DNA of 44,399 bases from Clostridia bacterium (GCA_017526525.1 JAFXRG010000001.1:1-44399), one strand, 5' to 3'; positions 24,652-34,078 are shown, numbered from the stretch's first letter. Notes: generated from the sequence alone by a model not told the origin. Made by a program: numbers and translations.

Positions 24652-26436
24652 TCAGATCTCTTCCTTGTCCCGGCGTTTCAGGTACCGGTCGGCAAATTCA
24701 TTGTAATACAGGTCGAACTGATGCACATGCTCCTGCTTCATGGCGCCGGACATTTCGTGCACGTCCAGGGCGTTGTCTTCCAGTTCCACCTGCACAATGG
24801 CAATGTTCGAGCAGTGGTCGGATACCCGTTCGAAATCGGAAATCAGGTCGTTGAAAATGTATCCGTTCATAATGGTGCATTTTCCCTTTTGCAGCCGGGC
24901 CGTATGCTTTTCCTTCATCCGGCGGCAGATGACGTCGATCACCTGCTCCAGCGGCTCCACCCGGTATGCGGTTTCGGAATCCCCGCTCAGGAAGCTTTCC
25001 ACGGAAATATGCAGGATCTCGGTAATGGCGCTTTTCAGGACGTCCATTTCCTTGCTGCCCTTGTCGGAGAAGCGAACCTTCTTGTCCCGGATTTCCTCCG
25101 CCCGCTGGGCAATGTTCAGGGCATGGTCGCTGATGCGTTCCAGGTCCGTAATGGTCCGCAGGTACTGGCTTACCGCCTTGTTCTGGGTTTCGGTCATTTC
25201 CTGGCCTGTCAGCCGCATCAGGTAACTGCCGATCTTGTCCTCGTAACGGTCCACAATTCCTTCCAGGGATTCCACTTCCTGGTATCCCTTCGGGTCGTAT
25301 TGGTCCAGCAGCGCAATTGCCGTGGTCATGGACCGTTCCGTCAGCTCCGCCATTTTGTTCATGGTCAGGCGGGTCTGTTCCACCGCCAGCGTGGGATACG
25401 CCAGGAAGCGTTCCTCCAGCCGTTTCATATCCTCGGTTTCCGCCGTCTCCTGCGGATCCGCCGGCACAATCTTCAGCATCAGTTTTTCAATCAGCGGAAT
25501 AAACCAGGCCAGCACCGCCACCGTGCTCACCCGGAACAGGGTGTTGGTCAGCGCGATGCTGAACATGTTGACCGTATTTCCCATAAAGCTGAAATGCATC
25601 ACGGCGTTCAGCCCGTAGAAGACCGTCGCAAAAAGAATCACCCGCAGTATTTCAATCACCGGATAGGAGAAAGCCGCCCGGCGTCCCTCCACGGAAGAGC
25701 CGATTCCGGAAAGGACCACAGGTACCGAGGCGCCGATGGCAATACCCAGGATCATGGGCAGCGTCTGTTCCAGCGTCAGCAGTCCCGTGCTGCTCAGGGC
25801 CTGCAGGATACCGACAGAAGCGCTGGCGCTCTGCAGGATCGCCGTAAAGACAATCCCCAGCAGGATCCCCAGCAGCGGGTTGTTGAAATTGGTCAGGAAA
25901 GAAATGAATCCTGGATCATCGTGCAGGGCGGAAACCGCTCCGCTCATGGTTTTCATGCCAAACATCAGCACGGCGAAGCCCATCAGGATATCGCCCACGT
26001 GCATCAGGGATTTCCGTTTGCAGATCATCCGCATCAGGATGCCGGCAATGGCTGCCACGGCACTGATGGTTTCCGTGCTCAGCAGCTCCAGCGCCGCTGA
26101 AGTACCGCTGCCGCCCACGTTGCCCAGGCAGATCACCCAGCCTGTAATACTGGTGCCCACCACAGCCCCCATGATGACGGCCAGTGCCTGCCGGAGCTTC
26201 ATCATCATGGAGTTTACGAAGCCCACCACCATCACGCTGGTAGCGGAAGAGGACTGGATTACCGCCGTAACCCCGGTACCAAGCAAAATACCCCTGAGCG
26301 GTGTTCCGGAAAGCCTGTAAAGAATTAGCTCGAGCTTGTTGCCCGCCACCTTCTTCAGGCTGTCTCCCATCAGCGACATTCCGAAAAGGAACATCGCCAC
26401 GCCGCCCAGGAGCTTGATAATATCCGCCAGACTCAT
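24652..26436 (-). CDS. Na/Pi cotransporter family protein with PhoU-like tail
   Basis: 594 residues. The N-terminal half (1-310) is the duplicated NptA/PNaS membrane domain, with the repeat motifs 'TAVIQSSSATSVMVVGFVNS' and 'TAILQSASASVGILQAL'. The C-terminal part (about 350-560) is helical and PhoU-like ('LERISDHALNIAQRAEEI', 'FERVSDHCSNIAIVQVEL'). Such proteins are predicted to export or import phosphate with sodium and to be tuned by the PhoU domain. The start is ATG at 26436, with GGAGG 9 bases upstream; the frame continues upstream without a binding site. It is probably monocistronic. Transport direction and ion are by family analogy. Confidence 0.92.
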   Translation of the reverse strand: MSLADIIKLLGGVAMFLFGMSLMGDSLKKVAGNKLELILYRLSGTPLRGILLGTGVTAVIQSSSATSVMVVGFVNSMMMKLRQALAVIMGAVVGTSITGWVICLGNVGGSGTSAALELLSTETISAVAAIAGILMRMICKRKSLMHVGDILMGFAVLMFGMKTMSGAVSALHDDPGFISFLTNFNNPLLGILLGIVFTAILQSASASVGILQALSSTGLLTLEQTLPMILGIAIGASVPVVLSGIGSSVEGRRAAFSYPVIEILRVILFATVFYGLNAVMHFSFMGNTVNMFSIALTNTLFRVSTVAVLAWFIPLIEKLMLKIVPADPQETAETEDMKRLEERFLAYPTLAVEQTRLTMNKMAELTERSMTTAIALLDQYDPKGYQEVESLEGIVDRYEDKIGSYLMRLTGQEMTETQNKAVSQYLRTITDLERISDHALNIAQRAEEIRDKKVRFSDKGSKEMDVLKSAITEILHISVESFLSGDSETAYRVEPLEQVIDVICRRMKEKHTARLQKGKCTIMNGYIFNDLISDFERVSDHCSNIAIVQVELEDNALDVHEMSGAMKQEHVHQFDLYYNEFADRYLKRRDKEEI

Positions 26437-26590
26437 AATAAAATTCCTCCGTTGACGCGTTTCCGGATCCGGCGCTCCCTGAGCGCCTGCGCCACTCATC
26501 TTCTTTGTTACGAAGGGATTATACCATGCCGGCGCGGTGATTGCAATTCCGGGAATCCGGTATACATTCATTCATTTTCCTTCTTCTGTA

Positions 26591-26620
26591 TTGACATAAA
26601 CTTCCAACGTATGGGATAAT
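26591..26620 (+). promoter_or_regulatory. Promoter of the GPH symporter
   Basis: TTGACA (26591-26596), 18-base spacer, GATAAT (26615-26620), leaving an approximately 60-base leader. Confidence 0.65.
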
Positions 26621-26686
26621 CAGCTTACAGCAGGACTCCCTTCCGGAGCGAAAAAACGAAAAATCAACAGAAAGCAGGGCTGCAGC

Positions 26687-28105
26687 ATGAAAACCAGACG
26701 TCTTACCAAAAAGGAAATGTGGATCTTCGCCATCGGCCAGCTGGGCTGGTCCATTCTCAGCGGCATCGTCACAACCTGGCTGGTAACTTTTTATCTGCCC
26801 ACAAGCAGCTCCGTGGAAGCCGGCGCAAAATTTTATGTTCCCACGGGACTCATCATCTTCGGCGTCCTGACCATCCTCGGTCTGATCACCTTTATCTGCC
26901 GGATCTTTGACGCCGTCACGGATCCGTGGATCGCTTCCCTTTCCGACCGGAGCAAAAACCCGAAAGGGCGCCGTATTCCCTTCATGAAACGGGCGGCCGT
27001 GCCTTTCGCCATTGTCACCGTGCTGGTTTTCTTCGCTCCCGTCGGTGTGGACCAGGGCCAGCCCACCAGTGCCGTCAACATCGTCTGGGTCCTGGTCAGC
27101 CTGATTCTCTTCTATCTGTTCATGACCATGTACTGCACGCCCTACAACGCCCTGATTTCCGAGTTCGGCAAAACCCAGGAAGACCGGATGTTCATCTCCA
27201 CGGCCATTTCCCTCACCTTCTTCTTCGGCACCCTGCTGGCGTACCTGCCCTTCGCCTTGGCCGGCCCGCTGCAGGGCATGGTTCCCTACGCCTGGAGCTA
27301 CCGCATCTGGTTCATTGTCCTGGCGGTCATTGCCCTCATCTGCATGCTGATTCCGGTAATCAGGCTGAATGAAAAGGACTTTGTCGATGCGAAACCCAGC
27401 GAGACCAACGCCATGAAGAGCCTGGTCAACACCTTCAAAAACCGGGAATTCCGGAAATTCTCCCTTTCCGATATCGCTTACTGGATCGGCCTGACCCTGT
27501 TCCAGACCGGCCTTCCCTTCTTTGTCACCGTCTCCATGAAGCTCAACGAGTCCAACACCATGCTTTTCATGGGCGGCATGACGGTCCTGTCCGCCTGCTT
27601 CTATCCCTTCGTTTCGAAACTGGTCGCCAGGCACGGAAAGAAAAAGCTGGTCATTATCGGCTTCCTGGGCCTGGCCCTGGCCTATGTGATTACCGCGCTG
27701 ATCGGCGTGGTTCCCTTCCTGACCGGCATGCTCCCCGGCATTCTCATCGTCATCATCGCCGCTTTCCCCATGGCGCTGCTGGGCATCATTCCCCAGGCCA
27801 TCGTGGCGGATGTGGCAGAGGAGGACGCGGTCCTCACCGGGGAAAAGCGGGAGGGCATGTTCTTCGCTGCCCGCACCTTTGCCATGAAGTTCGGCCAGTC
27901 CCTGGCCATGCTGGTATTTACCTCCCTGGCGGTGCTGGGCACAACCCAGGACCTGAAGAGCAACGATCTCACCGCCTCCCCGGAAGGCCTGCGGATTGTC
28001 GCCATCGTGGCGGTCTGCTTCTGTGTCCTGGGAGCGGTCATCCTTTCCGCCTATGATGAAAAGAAGGTCATGAAAACCCTGAACGAAAATGCTTCGAAAA
28101 ACTGA
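26687..28105 (+). CDS. GPH-family glycoside/pentoside/hexuronide:cation symporter (MFS)
   Basis: 472 residues with about 12 TM helices. The motif 'FICRIFDAVTDPWIASLSDRS' followed by 'GRRIPFM' between TM2 and TM3 is the hallmark of the MelB/XylP/UidB (GPH) family, which takes up sugars with Na+ or H+. 'YCTPYNALISEFGKTQEDR' after TM4 is also typical. The ribosome binding site (AAAGCAGGG) is weak and about 12 bases from the ATG. It is flanked by a promoter and a strong terminator, so it is a single-gene unit. The nearby pectin and arabinan/xylan enzymes suggest an oligosaccharide or glycoside substrate; that is inference. Confidence 0.9.
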   Translation: MKTRRLTKKEMWIFAIGQLGWSILSGIVTTWLVTFYLPTSSSVEAGAKFYVPTGLIIFGVLTILGLITFICRIFDAVTDPWIASLSDRSKNPKGRRIPFMKRAAVPFAIVTVLVFFAPVGVDQGQPTSAVNIVWVLVSLILFYLFMTMYCTPYNALISEFGKTQEDRMFISTAISLTFFFGTLLAYLPFALAGPLQGMVPYAWSYRIWFIVLAVIALICMLIPVIRLNEKDFVDAKPSETNAMKSLVNTFKNREFRKFSLSDIAYWIGLTLFQTGLPFFVTVSMKLNESNTMLFMGGMTVLSACFYPFVSKLVARHGKKKLVIIGFLGLALAYVITALIGVVPFLTGMLPGILIVIIAAFPMALLGIIPQAIVADVAEEDAVLTGEKREGMFFAARTFAMKFGQSLAMLVFTSLAVLGTTQDLKSNDLTASPEGLRIVAIVAVCFCVLGAVILSAYDEKKVMKTLNENASKN

Positions 28106-28120
28106 CCGATTCCTTTCCGG

Positions 28121-28149
28121 AGAGCCGGCGCCGCCGGCTCTCTTTTTTT
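28121..28149 (+). terminator. Rho-independent terminator of the GPH symporter gene
   Basis: AGAGCCGGC-GCC-GCCGGCTCT followed by C and seven T's. Confidence 0.95.
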
Positions 28150-28218
28150 GATGCTTTCCGGGCCCGCTTTTTTCTATGCTGCTTTATCAGAATAAACAAG
28201 AAATGTACGAAAGAATCC

Positions 28219-28247
28219 TTGTTTTGTCCGGGCCCGATATTTATAAT
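28219..28247 (+). promoter_or_regulatory. Promoter of the PutP-like symporter
   Basis: TTGTTT (28219-28224), 17-base spacer, perfect TATAAT (28242-28247). Confidence 0.65.
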
Positions 28248-28291
28248 ATCCAACTGTATACAGGATTCATTACAGGAAAGCGGTGGTTTGC

Positions 28292-29764
28292 ATGAATACG
28301 GAACTGGTTGTCTTTATTGTCTACCTGGCTTTTATGATCGGCATCGGCCTGGTGTTCTTCTTCCGTTCCAAAGGCGGCGGGGAAAAGGAATATTTTCTCG
28401 GCGGCCGTAAAATGGGTCCCTGGGTTTCCGCCCTCTCCGCCGGCGCTTCGGATATGAGCGCCTGGGTGCTGATGGGCCTGCCCACGGCGGTTTACGCTTT
28501 CGGTCTCGGGCAGATCTGGATCCCCGTGGGCCTGGCCCTGGGTTATGCCCTGAGCTGGATCTTCGAGGCGCCTCGTCTCCGGGCTTTCTCCATCGTGTCG
28601 GATGACGCCATCACCATTCCCCAGTACCTGACCCGGCGTTTCCGCTCCAAGTCCTATGCCCTGCAGGTCACCTGCGCGGTCATCTTCCTGGTGGCGTATA
28701 CGATTTATGCCGCCTCCTCCATCAAGGCGGCCGGCAAAATGTTCCAGACGGTGATCCCGAGCCTGGATCCCAGCGTGGCCATGTACGTGGCAGCCGGCAT
28801 CATTATCTGCTACACCTTCCTGGGCGGCTTCTCCGCGGTCTGCTGGACGGACTTCTTCCAGGGCCTGCTGATGCTGGGCGCCCTGCTCATCGCCCCGATC
28901 TTTGCTTCCAATATGCTGAACGCGGAGTCAACGAAGGCCATTGCGGAGGAAACCCCGCAATTCTTCAATGTCTTCACCAGCTGGCAGGATATCGTTTCCG
29001 GCCTGGGCTGGGGCCTTGGCTACTTCGGTATGCCCCATATCATCATCCGTTTCCTCTCCGTCCGCTCCCAGAAGGCCATCCGGAAATCCTCGATCATCGG
29101 TATTTCCTGGACCACCCTGATCCTGATCTTTGCGGCGCTGGTGGGTATTTTCGGCCGGCAGATGCTCGGCCTGGATCCCGATATTAAAAAGGATGAACTG
29201 GTATTCATTACCATGGTCCGCAAAATCTTCCCCTCCGTGGTTTCCGGCATCCTGCTCTCGGCGATCCTGGCGGCTTCCATGTCCACCGCGGACAGCCAGC
29301 TGCTTTCCGCCGCTTCCGCCTTCTCCAGCGATGTATATAAGCCCCTCGTCCGCGGCAACAAGTCCAGTGACCGTGAAATGCTCTGGACCGGCCGCATGGT
29401 GGTGCTGATCATCGCCGTGGTCGCCCTGGTCATTGCCTCCAATCCCAATGCCGGCTCCATCATGTCCCTGGTTTCCAATGCCTGGGGCGTCTTCGGCGCC
29501 GCCTTCGGCCCGGTCATCCTGCTGAGCCTCTTCTGGAAGCGCCTGAACTTTGCCGGCGCCATGGCCGGCATCATTGCCGGCGCTGCTGCGGACATCCTGT
29601 GGCTGATCTTCCTGGCCGGCACCGGCGTGTACGAAATCGTCCCCGGCTTCCTCTGCAGCCTGGTGGCGTCCGTCGTGGTTTCCGGATGCACCGCGGCGCC
29701 TTCCGCCGAAGTGGTGGAGCTCTTCGAAAAGGGAGTCAGTTACAGGGAAACGGAAATCGACTGA
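28292..29764 (+). CDS. putP: Sodium/solute symporter, PutP (sodium/proline) type
   Basis: 490 residues with about 13 TM helices, the normal SSS-family layout. 'FFRSKGGGEKEYFLGGRKMGPWVSALSAGASDMSAWVLMGLP' covers the start of the conserved TM2 region, including the SAGASDMS segment near the Na+ site that is characteristic of PutP. 'ILAASMSTADSQLLSAASAF' is the conserved TM8 signature. It most likely imports proline with Na+. The start is ATG at 28292, preceded by GGTGG; an in-frame GTG three codons earlier is a possible alternative. It is monocistronic with a terminator at 29784. Confidence 0.9.
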   Translation: MNTELVVFIVYLAFMIGIGLVFFFRSKGGGEKEYFLGGRKMGPWVSALSAGASDMSAWVLMGLPTAVYAFGLGQIWIPVGLALGYALSWIFEAPRLRAFSIVSDDAITIPQYLTRRFRSKSYALQVTCAVIFLVAYTIYAASSIKAAGKMFQTVIPSLDPSVAMYVAAGIIICYTFLGGFSAVCWTDFFQGLLMLGALLIAPIFASNMLNAESTKAIAEETPQFFNVFTSWQDIVSGLGWGLGYFGMPHIIIRFLSVRSQKAIRKSSIIGISWTTLILIFAALVGIFGRQMLGLDPDIKKDELVFITMVRKIFPSVVSGILLSAILAASMSTADSQLLSAASAFSSDVYKPLVRGNKSSDREMLWTGRMVVLIIAVVALVIASNPNAGSIMSLVSNAWGVFGAAFGPVILLSLFWKRLNFAGAMAGIIAGAAADILWLIFLAGTGVYEIVPGFLCSLVASVVVSGCTAAPSAEVVELFEKGVSYRETEID

Positions 29765-29783
29765 TGCGTTTTCTCCCTCAGTG

Positions 29784-29820
29784 AAAACCCCGGGCCGCCT
29801 GAATGCGGCCCGGGGTTTTT
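29784..29820. terminator. Terminator between putP and the PL26-like gene
   Basis: AAAACCCCGGGCCGC (29784-29798), 6-base loop, GCGGCCCGGGGTTTT (29805-29819). A-run and T-run flank a perfect 15-bp pairing, so it can serve both convergent genes. Confidence 0.95.
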
Positions 29821-29855
29821 CTGTCTGTGCAGTCATTTGCAGCCCGGCTGCCTTT

Positions 29856-32429
29856 TCAGGCGCCGTACATGCGGTATTCCGGCGGGTTTTCCCGCAGTTC
29901 CCTTTCCAGCTCCGCCAGGGTTCCCGGCCGGCTTTCCGGAATGAACTCTGCGGTCACGATCGCCTTCAGGCACCACTGGGCCGTAAAGTTGGTTGTAATC
30001 CAGGGAATTTCCATGAGCGGCGTTCCATCCTCCCCGGTGCCGTAGGAAACCGGCCGGAACCCCTCCGGCTTCTCCCCGGCGTACAGCAGGCCCAGCAGCC
30101 GGGTCCAGATTTTCCGTGCCATGGCCTCGTCCCCGGCGCTTTTCGCAGCCCAGGCCTGCATTTCCGCGGAATAGACCGGGCTGCCGAACCGGCGGCCCTT
30201 CAGCAATCCTTTGGACAGCTTCATTCTTTCCTCTTCCGGCAGGAAGAAAAACCTGCCGTTCCGGGCCGTCATCTCCGCCAGGGATTTGTTTTCAAGCATT
30301 TCCGCGGTTTCCAGCCAGACCTCCGTTTCCCCCATGCAGGCCTGCAGGTGCATGCTGTCCTCCGACTCCCCGCCGTACTGCAGTTTGCCGCTGCGGGCAT
30401 CGAAGCGGAATTCCGGGCCCGAGGACAGTCCCAGCGGCGCCTCTTCCAGGGATGCGATGCCCGCTTCAATCCTTTGCCGCCATTCCGGCGCCAGGGTTCG
30501 CTCATAGGCGGTCATCCAGTCCGAAACCAGCGCGGCCCAGTCCGGTCCGCTGCGCAGGCGGATGCCTCCGTCCTCCGTCCGGAACCAGGGCATTTCCCGA
30601 AGGGCCTCCGCCGCGCCCAGGCTGTCCTCCATGCAATCGCCGATGCGCCGGTCTCCCGTCAGGTAATACAGCGGCCGGTGGTGTCCGGCCATGGAAATCC
30701 GGGGCTCCTTGCAAGGGCAGCCCCAGTGGCGCACATTGTGCCGGGATCCCAGCCCCTTCAGGGGGCCGAAGTGATACATGTCCACGTCCGCGGCATGCCG
30801 GCTCAGGGCTTCCGCCAGGCGGAACACCCGCTCGTTTCCCGTGCGCAGGAACTGCAGCCACAGCCAGTAGGTGGGAGCCAGCTCCGTATTGTCCCATGCA
30901 TAGCCGCCCACGTCCCAGCGCCACATATGGCGGCTTGCCTCGTAGGTGTGCATGAAATCCCCGTAATTGAAAAGGCCGTACCAGCTTCTTGCCTCCGCTT
31001 CCTTTGCATAGAAGTCCGCGGCAGCTTCCAGCTGGGTTTCCGTCCACCTGCCCACCTCCGTGGTCCGGTCCGGCAGGCTCCAGAAGCCGAATGCCTTATG
31101 GGTGTGCAGGTATTCCGGCGAAGGCAGGTAGACCGGAGGCCGCCGGACCCGGTCGGACTGTACTTTCAGCTCCCCGTCCGGGGTATACGCGTTCCCGGAA
31201 AAAACCGCAAGCCGGCAGGTAACCGCAATGCCGTTCGGATCCGGCAGCATATAGTCAAAGCCCTCATAGGCGCCCCGGGGATAGGTTCTCCGGTCGTAGT
31301 GGCGAAAATCAAAAGGCTCCGCCCCGGGAGAATAAAACCAGGCCGTGCATTCCGCGGTCTCCCCGGACAGGTGCTCCGTTTCCAGGCCGGCAGGATGTTT
31401 TTCCCAGCATTCCCGCAGGTGAAAGCTCACCGTGCCTGCCGGATCGCTCAGCGCCATGCTGCCGGGCGCCCGCCGGCCGTGGATCCCGTCCAGCCAGCAG
31501 CCCTGTTCATCTGCCTTCTTCCGGATGCAGAAATGGGAAACGGAATCCTGGTTCAGGAAAAACCGGTCCCACCGGGGCAAATCCTTCGCCGCCGCCTCCA
31601 GTTCCTCTTCCGCGCCGACGGTTTCCCCCCGCTGCTGCGCCGCCAGCAGGGCCGGATCCAGGTGTTTCCGCCAGTGAAACAGCTGGGTCGGATGGTCGTG
31701 GTAAACCGCGCCGTCCGTCAGGAAACGGATATGCCGCTGCCAGGATTTTCCCCGCAGCCATGTTTCAAAGCGAAGGCCCCAGCCCGCCAGCCGGTCCCGC
31801 TCCGGATCCCCCTGGAAAAAAAAGGTATCGTCAAAATCGATTTCCCCGTCCTTCCGGATATACATCCGGATCCGGAAAGGCATTTTCTCCTGCCCGTCCT
31901 CCGGATGAATGCCGTCAAAGCGGAAAACTGCCTCCAGGGGGCCGGCGGCTTCCAGCTCCCGGGAAAAAACGGCTGCCGGCAGGTTCCGGATCCGGGCGCA
32001 GCTGCCGTCTTCCGTTTCGCTTTCACGGCTCACCCGCAGCACAGGAAAAACCGATGCAAAAACCTCCCGGTCTCCCCGGCGGCAGTGCACCGCAAGCTGA
32101 TTCCCTTTCTTTGGCACCGTCAGGCAGATTTCTTCGCCGGATACCCTCCAGCCTTCCTCCCCTTCCTCCACGGTCAGCCCTTTCCACTCTTCCGTTTTCC
32201 CCGGGGTCAGCTCCCCGGACCCGCCGATCCGGTCCGCGGGCGCCAGATGTCGGCTCCATTTGACGGACCCGTCCGGCCAGCGGGCAGCAATTTCGCTTTG
32301 CAGCGGAACCTCCCCGCCCTTTTCCCCCGTCAGCCGGAAGCTTTCTTCCCATACGGTTCCCCGGGGCCAATATCCTCCGAATACCGTCCATCCCTCTGCC
32401 CGGCGGTTTTCCATCAGTCTGATGCGCAT
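29856..32429 (-). CDS. Exo-rhamnogalacturonan lyase family protein (PL26/YetA-like)
   Basis: 857 residues, no signal peptide. The layout resembles PcRGLX/PL26 and Bacillus YetA proteins: an N-terminal RIFT-like beta domain ('GWTVFGGYWPRGTVWEESFR'), a large sandwich, then an alpha/alpha-barrel. The helical part has the family-like 'SWYGLFNYGDFMHTYEASRH' and 'YAWDNTELAPTYWLWLQF' and then 'DMYHFGPLKGLGSRHNVRHW' and 'KEPRISMAGHHRPLYYLTGD'. Such enzymes cleave unsaturated or intact rhamnogalacturonan I chains from one end. Lack of an export signal suggests it acts on imported oligosaccharides. GGAG lies 8 bases before the ATG. It is divergent from the DUF1961 gene, and the esterase gene lies beyond that. 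Family call is good; activity is unproven. Confidence 0.75.
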   Translation of the reverse strand: MRIRLMENRRAEGWTVFGGYWPRGTVWEESFRLTGEKGGEVPLQSEIAARWPDGSVKWSRHLAPADRIGGSGELTPGKTEEWKGLTVEEGEEGWRVSGEEICLTVPKKGNQLAVHCRRGDREVFASVFPVLRVSRESETEDGSCARIRNLPAAVFSRELEAAGPLEAVFRFDGIHPEDGQEKMPFRIRMYIRKDGEIDFDDTFFFQGDPERDRLAGWGLRFETWLRGKSWQRHIRFLTDGAVYHDHPTQLFHWRKHLDPALLAAQQRGETVGAEEELEAAAKDLPRWDRFFLNQDSVSHFCIRKKADEQGCWLDGIHGRRAPGSMALSDPAGTVSFHLRECWEKHPAGLETEHLSGETAECTAWFYSPGAEPFDFRHYDRRTYPRGAYEGFDYMLPDPNGIAVTCRLAVFSGNAYTPDGELKVQSDRVRRPPVYLPSPEYLHTHKAFGFWSLPDRTTEVGRWTETQLEAAADFYAKEAEARSWYGLFNYGDFMHTYEASRHMWRWDVGGYAWDNTELAPTYWLWLQFLRTGNERVFRLAEALSRHAADVDMYHFGPLKGLGSRHNVRHWGCPCKEPRISMAGHHRPLYYLTGDRRIGDCMEDSLGAAEALREMPWFRTEDGGIRLRSGPDWAALVSDWMTAYERTLAPEWRQRIEAGIASLEEAPLGLSSGPEFRFDARSGKLQYGGESEDSMHLQACMGETEVWLETAEMLENKSLAEMTARNGRFFFLPEEERMKLSKGLLKGRRFGSPVYSAEMQAWAAKSAGDEAMARKIWTRLLGLLYAGEKPEGFRPVSYGTGEDGTPLMEIPWITTNFTAQWCLKAIVTAEFIPESRPGTLAELERELRENPPEYRMYGA

Positions 32430-32470
32430 GCTGGCTTCTCCGTTCTTTTCTTTTTTGTCGCGGGAATGAG

Positions 32471-32500
32471 TTGTCCTGTCCGGGGTCCCCGTGATATAAC
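32471..32500 (+). promoter_or_regulatory. Possible promoter of the DUF1961 gene
   Basis: TTGTCC (32471-32476), 18-base spacer, TATAAC (32495-32500), about 32 bases before the start codon. Confidence 0.45.
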
Positions 32501-32531
32501 TATTCCATCACCTGTCAAAGGAGGCTCTGCC

Positions 32532-33215
32532 ATGTCCGGCCCTGTCCGTTCCAACGAATCCCTGATTTATGAAAACCCGCTGTCCGGTCCGGAATCCGTA
32601 AGCGATTTTGTCCTGGAGGGAAAAGCGAAAATCAGCTTCCCCGAAGGGCATCTCCGGCTGGAAAATGCCGAAAGCGAACAGCTGGGTCAGAAGGCCAATT
32701 ATGTATTCTGGTGCAGAAAGGAATTCCCTGCGGATTTCCGGCTGGAAATCGACTTCCGCCCCCTGCGGGAGCCCGGCCTCGCCATGCTGTTTTTTGCCGC
32801 CTCCGGATCAGATGGCCGCAGCCTGTTCGATCCTTCCCTGGCCCCCCGCTGCGGCGAATATGTGCAGTATCACCACGGGGATATCAACGCCTTTCATGTG
32901 TCCTTTTTCCGCCGCAAGGAAAAGGATGAGCGCAGCTTTCATACCTGCAACCTGCGCAAAAGCTACGGCCTGTACATGGCCGCCCAGGGGGCGGATCCAA
33001 TTCCGGACGCGGCGGACGCGGACCGGTTCTACCGTCTTTCCCTGCTGAAAAAAGGAGCGGATGTCCGTTTCGCCATTGACGGGCTGGACATCCTGCATTA
33101 TCACGATGACGGAACCGCCTTCGGTCCCCGGCTGGGAGGCGGCTGCATCGGGCTGCGCCAGCTGGCCCCGATGATCGGGGAATACGCAAACCTGCGCGTT
33201 ACCCGGCCGGACTGA
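32532..33215 (+). CDS. DUF1961 family protein (YesU-like, lectin/glucanase fold)
   Basis: 227 residues. It resembles Bacillus YesU and other DUF1961 proteins, which have a concanavalin A-like sandwich and are encoded in rhamnogalacturonan utilisation clusters. Supporting stretches are 'QKANYVFWCRKEFPADFRLE', 'CGEYVQYHHGDINAFHVSFF', 'CNLRKSYGLYMAAQGADPIP' and the C-terminal 'GGGCIGLRQLAPMIGEYANL'. AAAGGAGG lies upstream of the ATG. No signal peptide. It is divergent from the PL26-like gene and its stop faces the esterase stop at 7 bases. Its exact chemistry is unknown; the context suggests pectin oligosaccharide processing or binding. Confidence 0.8.
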   Translation: MSGPVRSNESLIYENPLSGPESVSDFVLEGKAKISFPEGHLRLENAESEQLGQKANYVFWCRKEFPADFRLEIDFRPLREPGLAMLFFAASGSDGRSLFDPSLAPRCGEYVQYHHGDINAFHVSFFRRKEKDERSFHTCNLRKSYGLYMAAQGADPIPDAADADRFYRLSLLKKGADVRFAIDGLDILHYHDDGTAFGPRLGGGCIGLRQLAPMIGEYANLRVTRPD

Positions 33216-33221
33216 TTCCCG

Positions 33222-33998
33222 TCACAGCGCCTTCAGCCACCGGGCCGCCATATCAATCCATTCCTGGCATTCCGGATGGATTCCCGTACTGTCCGACGGA
33301 TAAACCTGGTCGCTGCTCAGGGACATGCCGTGGCCCCCGCGCTGCCAGAGGTGCAGTTCAAAGGCAATGCCTTTCCGGCAAAGTTCCCCGGCCAGCAGCA
33401 GGCTGTTTTCCGGGGGAACGGCTTCGTCCTCCCGGGTATGCCAGAGAAAAACCGGCGGCGTATCCTCCCGCACATATTTTTCCAGGGAAACCTCTTCCCT
33501 CAGCCGTTGGTACTCCTCTCCCAAAAGGTTTTCGATGGATCCCCGGTGGGCATGTTCGCCGGAAGTAATCACCGGATAGCAAAGAATCATGGCGTCCGGC
33601 CGGCAGGCCCTGCCCTGGGGCATCTGATGCCATTTGAGGCCGATATGGGCCGCGGCATGGCCGCCGGCCGAAAAGCCCATCACCGCGATCCGTCCCGGGT
33701 CGCAAAACCATTCCCCGGCGTGGGCCCGGGCAAATGCCACGGCTTCCGCGGCTTCCTCCAGCGCCTTCGGATACCGGGCCGGCGCCACGGAATATCGAAC
33801 CACCGCCGCCTGGATTCCCAGGGCCAGCAGCCGAAGAGCCACCGGTTCCGCTTCCCGGTCGCTGCGCCAGGCATAGGCGCCGCCCGGGAAAACCAGCACC
33901 AGCGGTCTTTTCCGTTCAGCCTCCACCGCCCGGTTATCCGTCAGGTACAGTTCCATTTCCACCCCGGTCCGGGGAAGCTTCAGGACTTCGTTCCGCAT
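33222..33998 (-). CDS. Alpha/beta-hydrolase carbohydrate esterase (acetylesterase-like)
   Basis: 258 residues. The alpha/beta-hydrolase signs are clear: oxyanion loop 'VFPGGAYAWRS', nucleophile elbow 'VMGFSAGGHAA' (Ser in GFSAG), acid Asp in 'HTREDEAVPPENSLLLA' and His in 'GGHGMSL'. It matches the Aes/BD-FAE-like group of small acetylesterases that remove acetyl groups from xylan or pectin oligosaccharides. No signal peptide, so it probably acts in the cytoplasm. AAAGGGAG lies before the ATG. Its neighbours (PL26-like lyase, DUF1961) suggest deacetylation of rhamnogalacturonan fragments; that is inference. Confidence 0.85.
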   Translation of the reverse strand: MRNEVLKLPRTGVEMELYLTDNRAVEAERKRPLVLVFPGGAYAWRSDREAEPVALRLLALGIQAAVVRYSVAPARYPKALEEAAEAVAFARAHAGEWFCDPGRIAVMGFSAGGHAAAHIGLKWHQMPQGRACRPDAMILCYPVITSGEHAHRGSIENLLGEEYQRLREEVSLEKYVREDTPPVFLWHTREDEAVPPENSLLLAGELCRKGIAFELHLWQRGGHGMSLSSDQVYPSDSTGIHPECQEWIDMAARWLKAL

Positions 33999-34078
33999 AT
34001 TGACTCCCTTTGTTTTCCTGCCCGCGGTCAGGTCCCGCGGGCGGTTTTGTTTCTTCGGTTCATGGGTTCGCTTCGCCG

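Noticed and set aside
29781-32531. Very long plus-strand open frame opposite the PL26-like gene
   Set aside because: It is in frame with the DUF1961 gene and open only because of GC-rich antisense codons; its residues are Arg/Pro/Phe-rich without domain signs. Only the part from 32,532, with AAAGGAGG before it, is real.
34020-34042. GCCCGCGG/CCGCGGGC hairpin between the EAL and esterase genes
   Set aside because: The stem is strong but its T-rich side faces the plus strand, where no gene ends. On the minus strand, where the EAL gene ends, it is followed by A-rich sequence, so it is not called a terminator.
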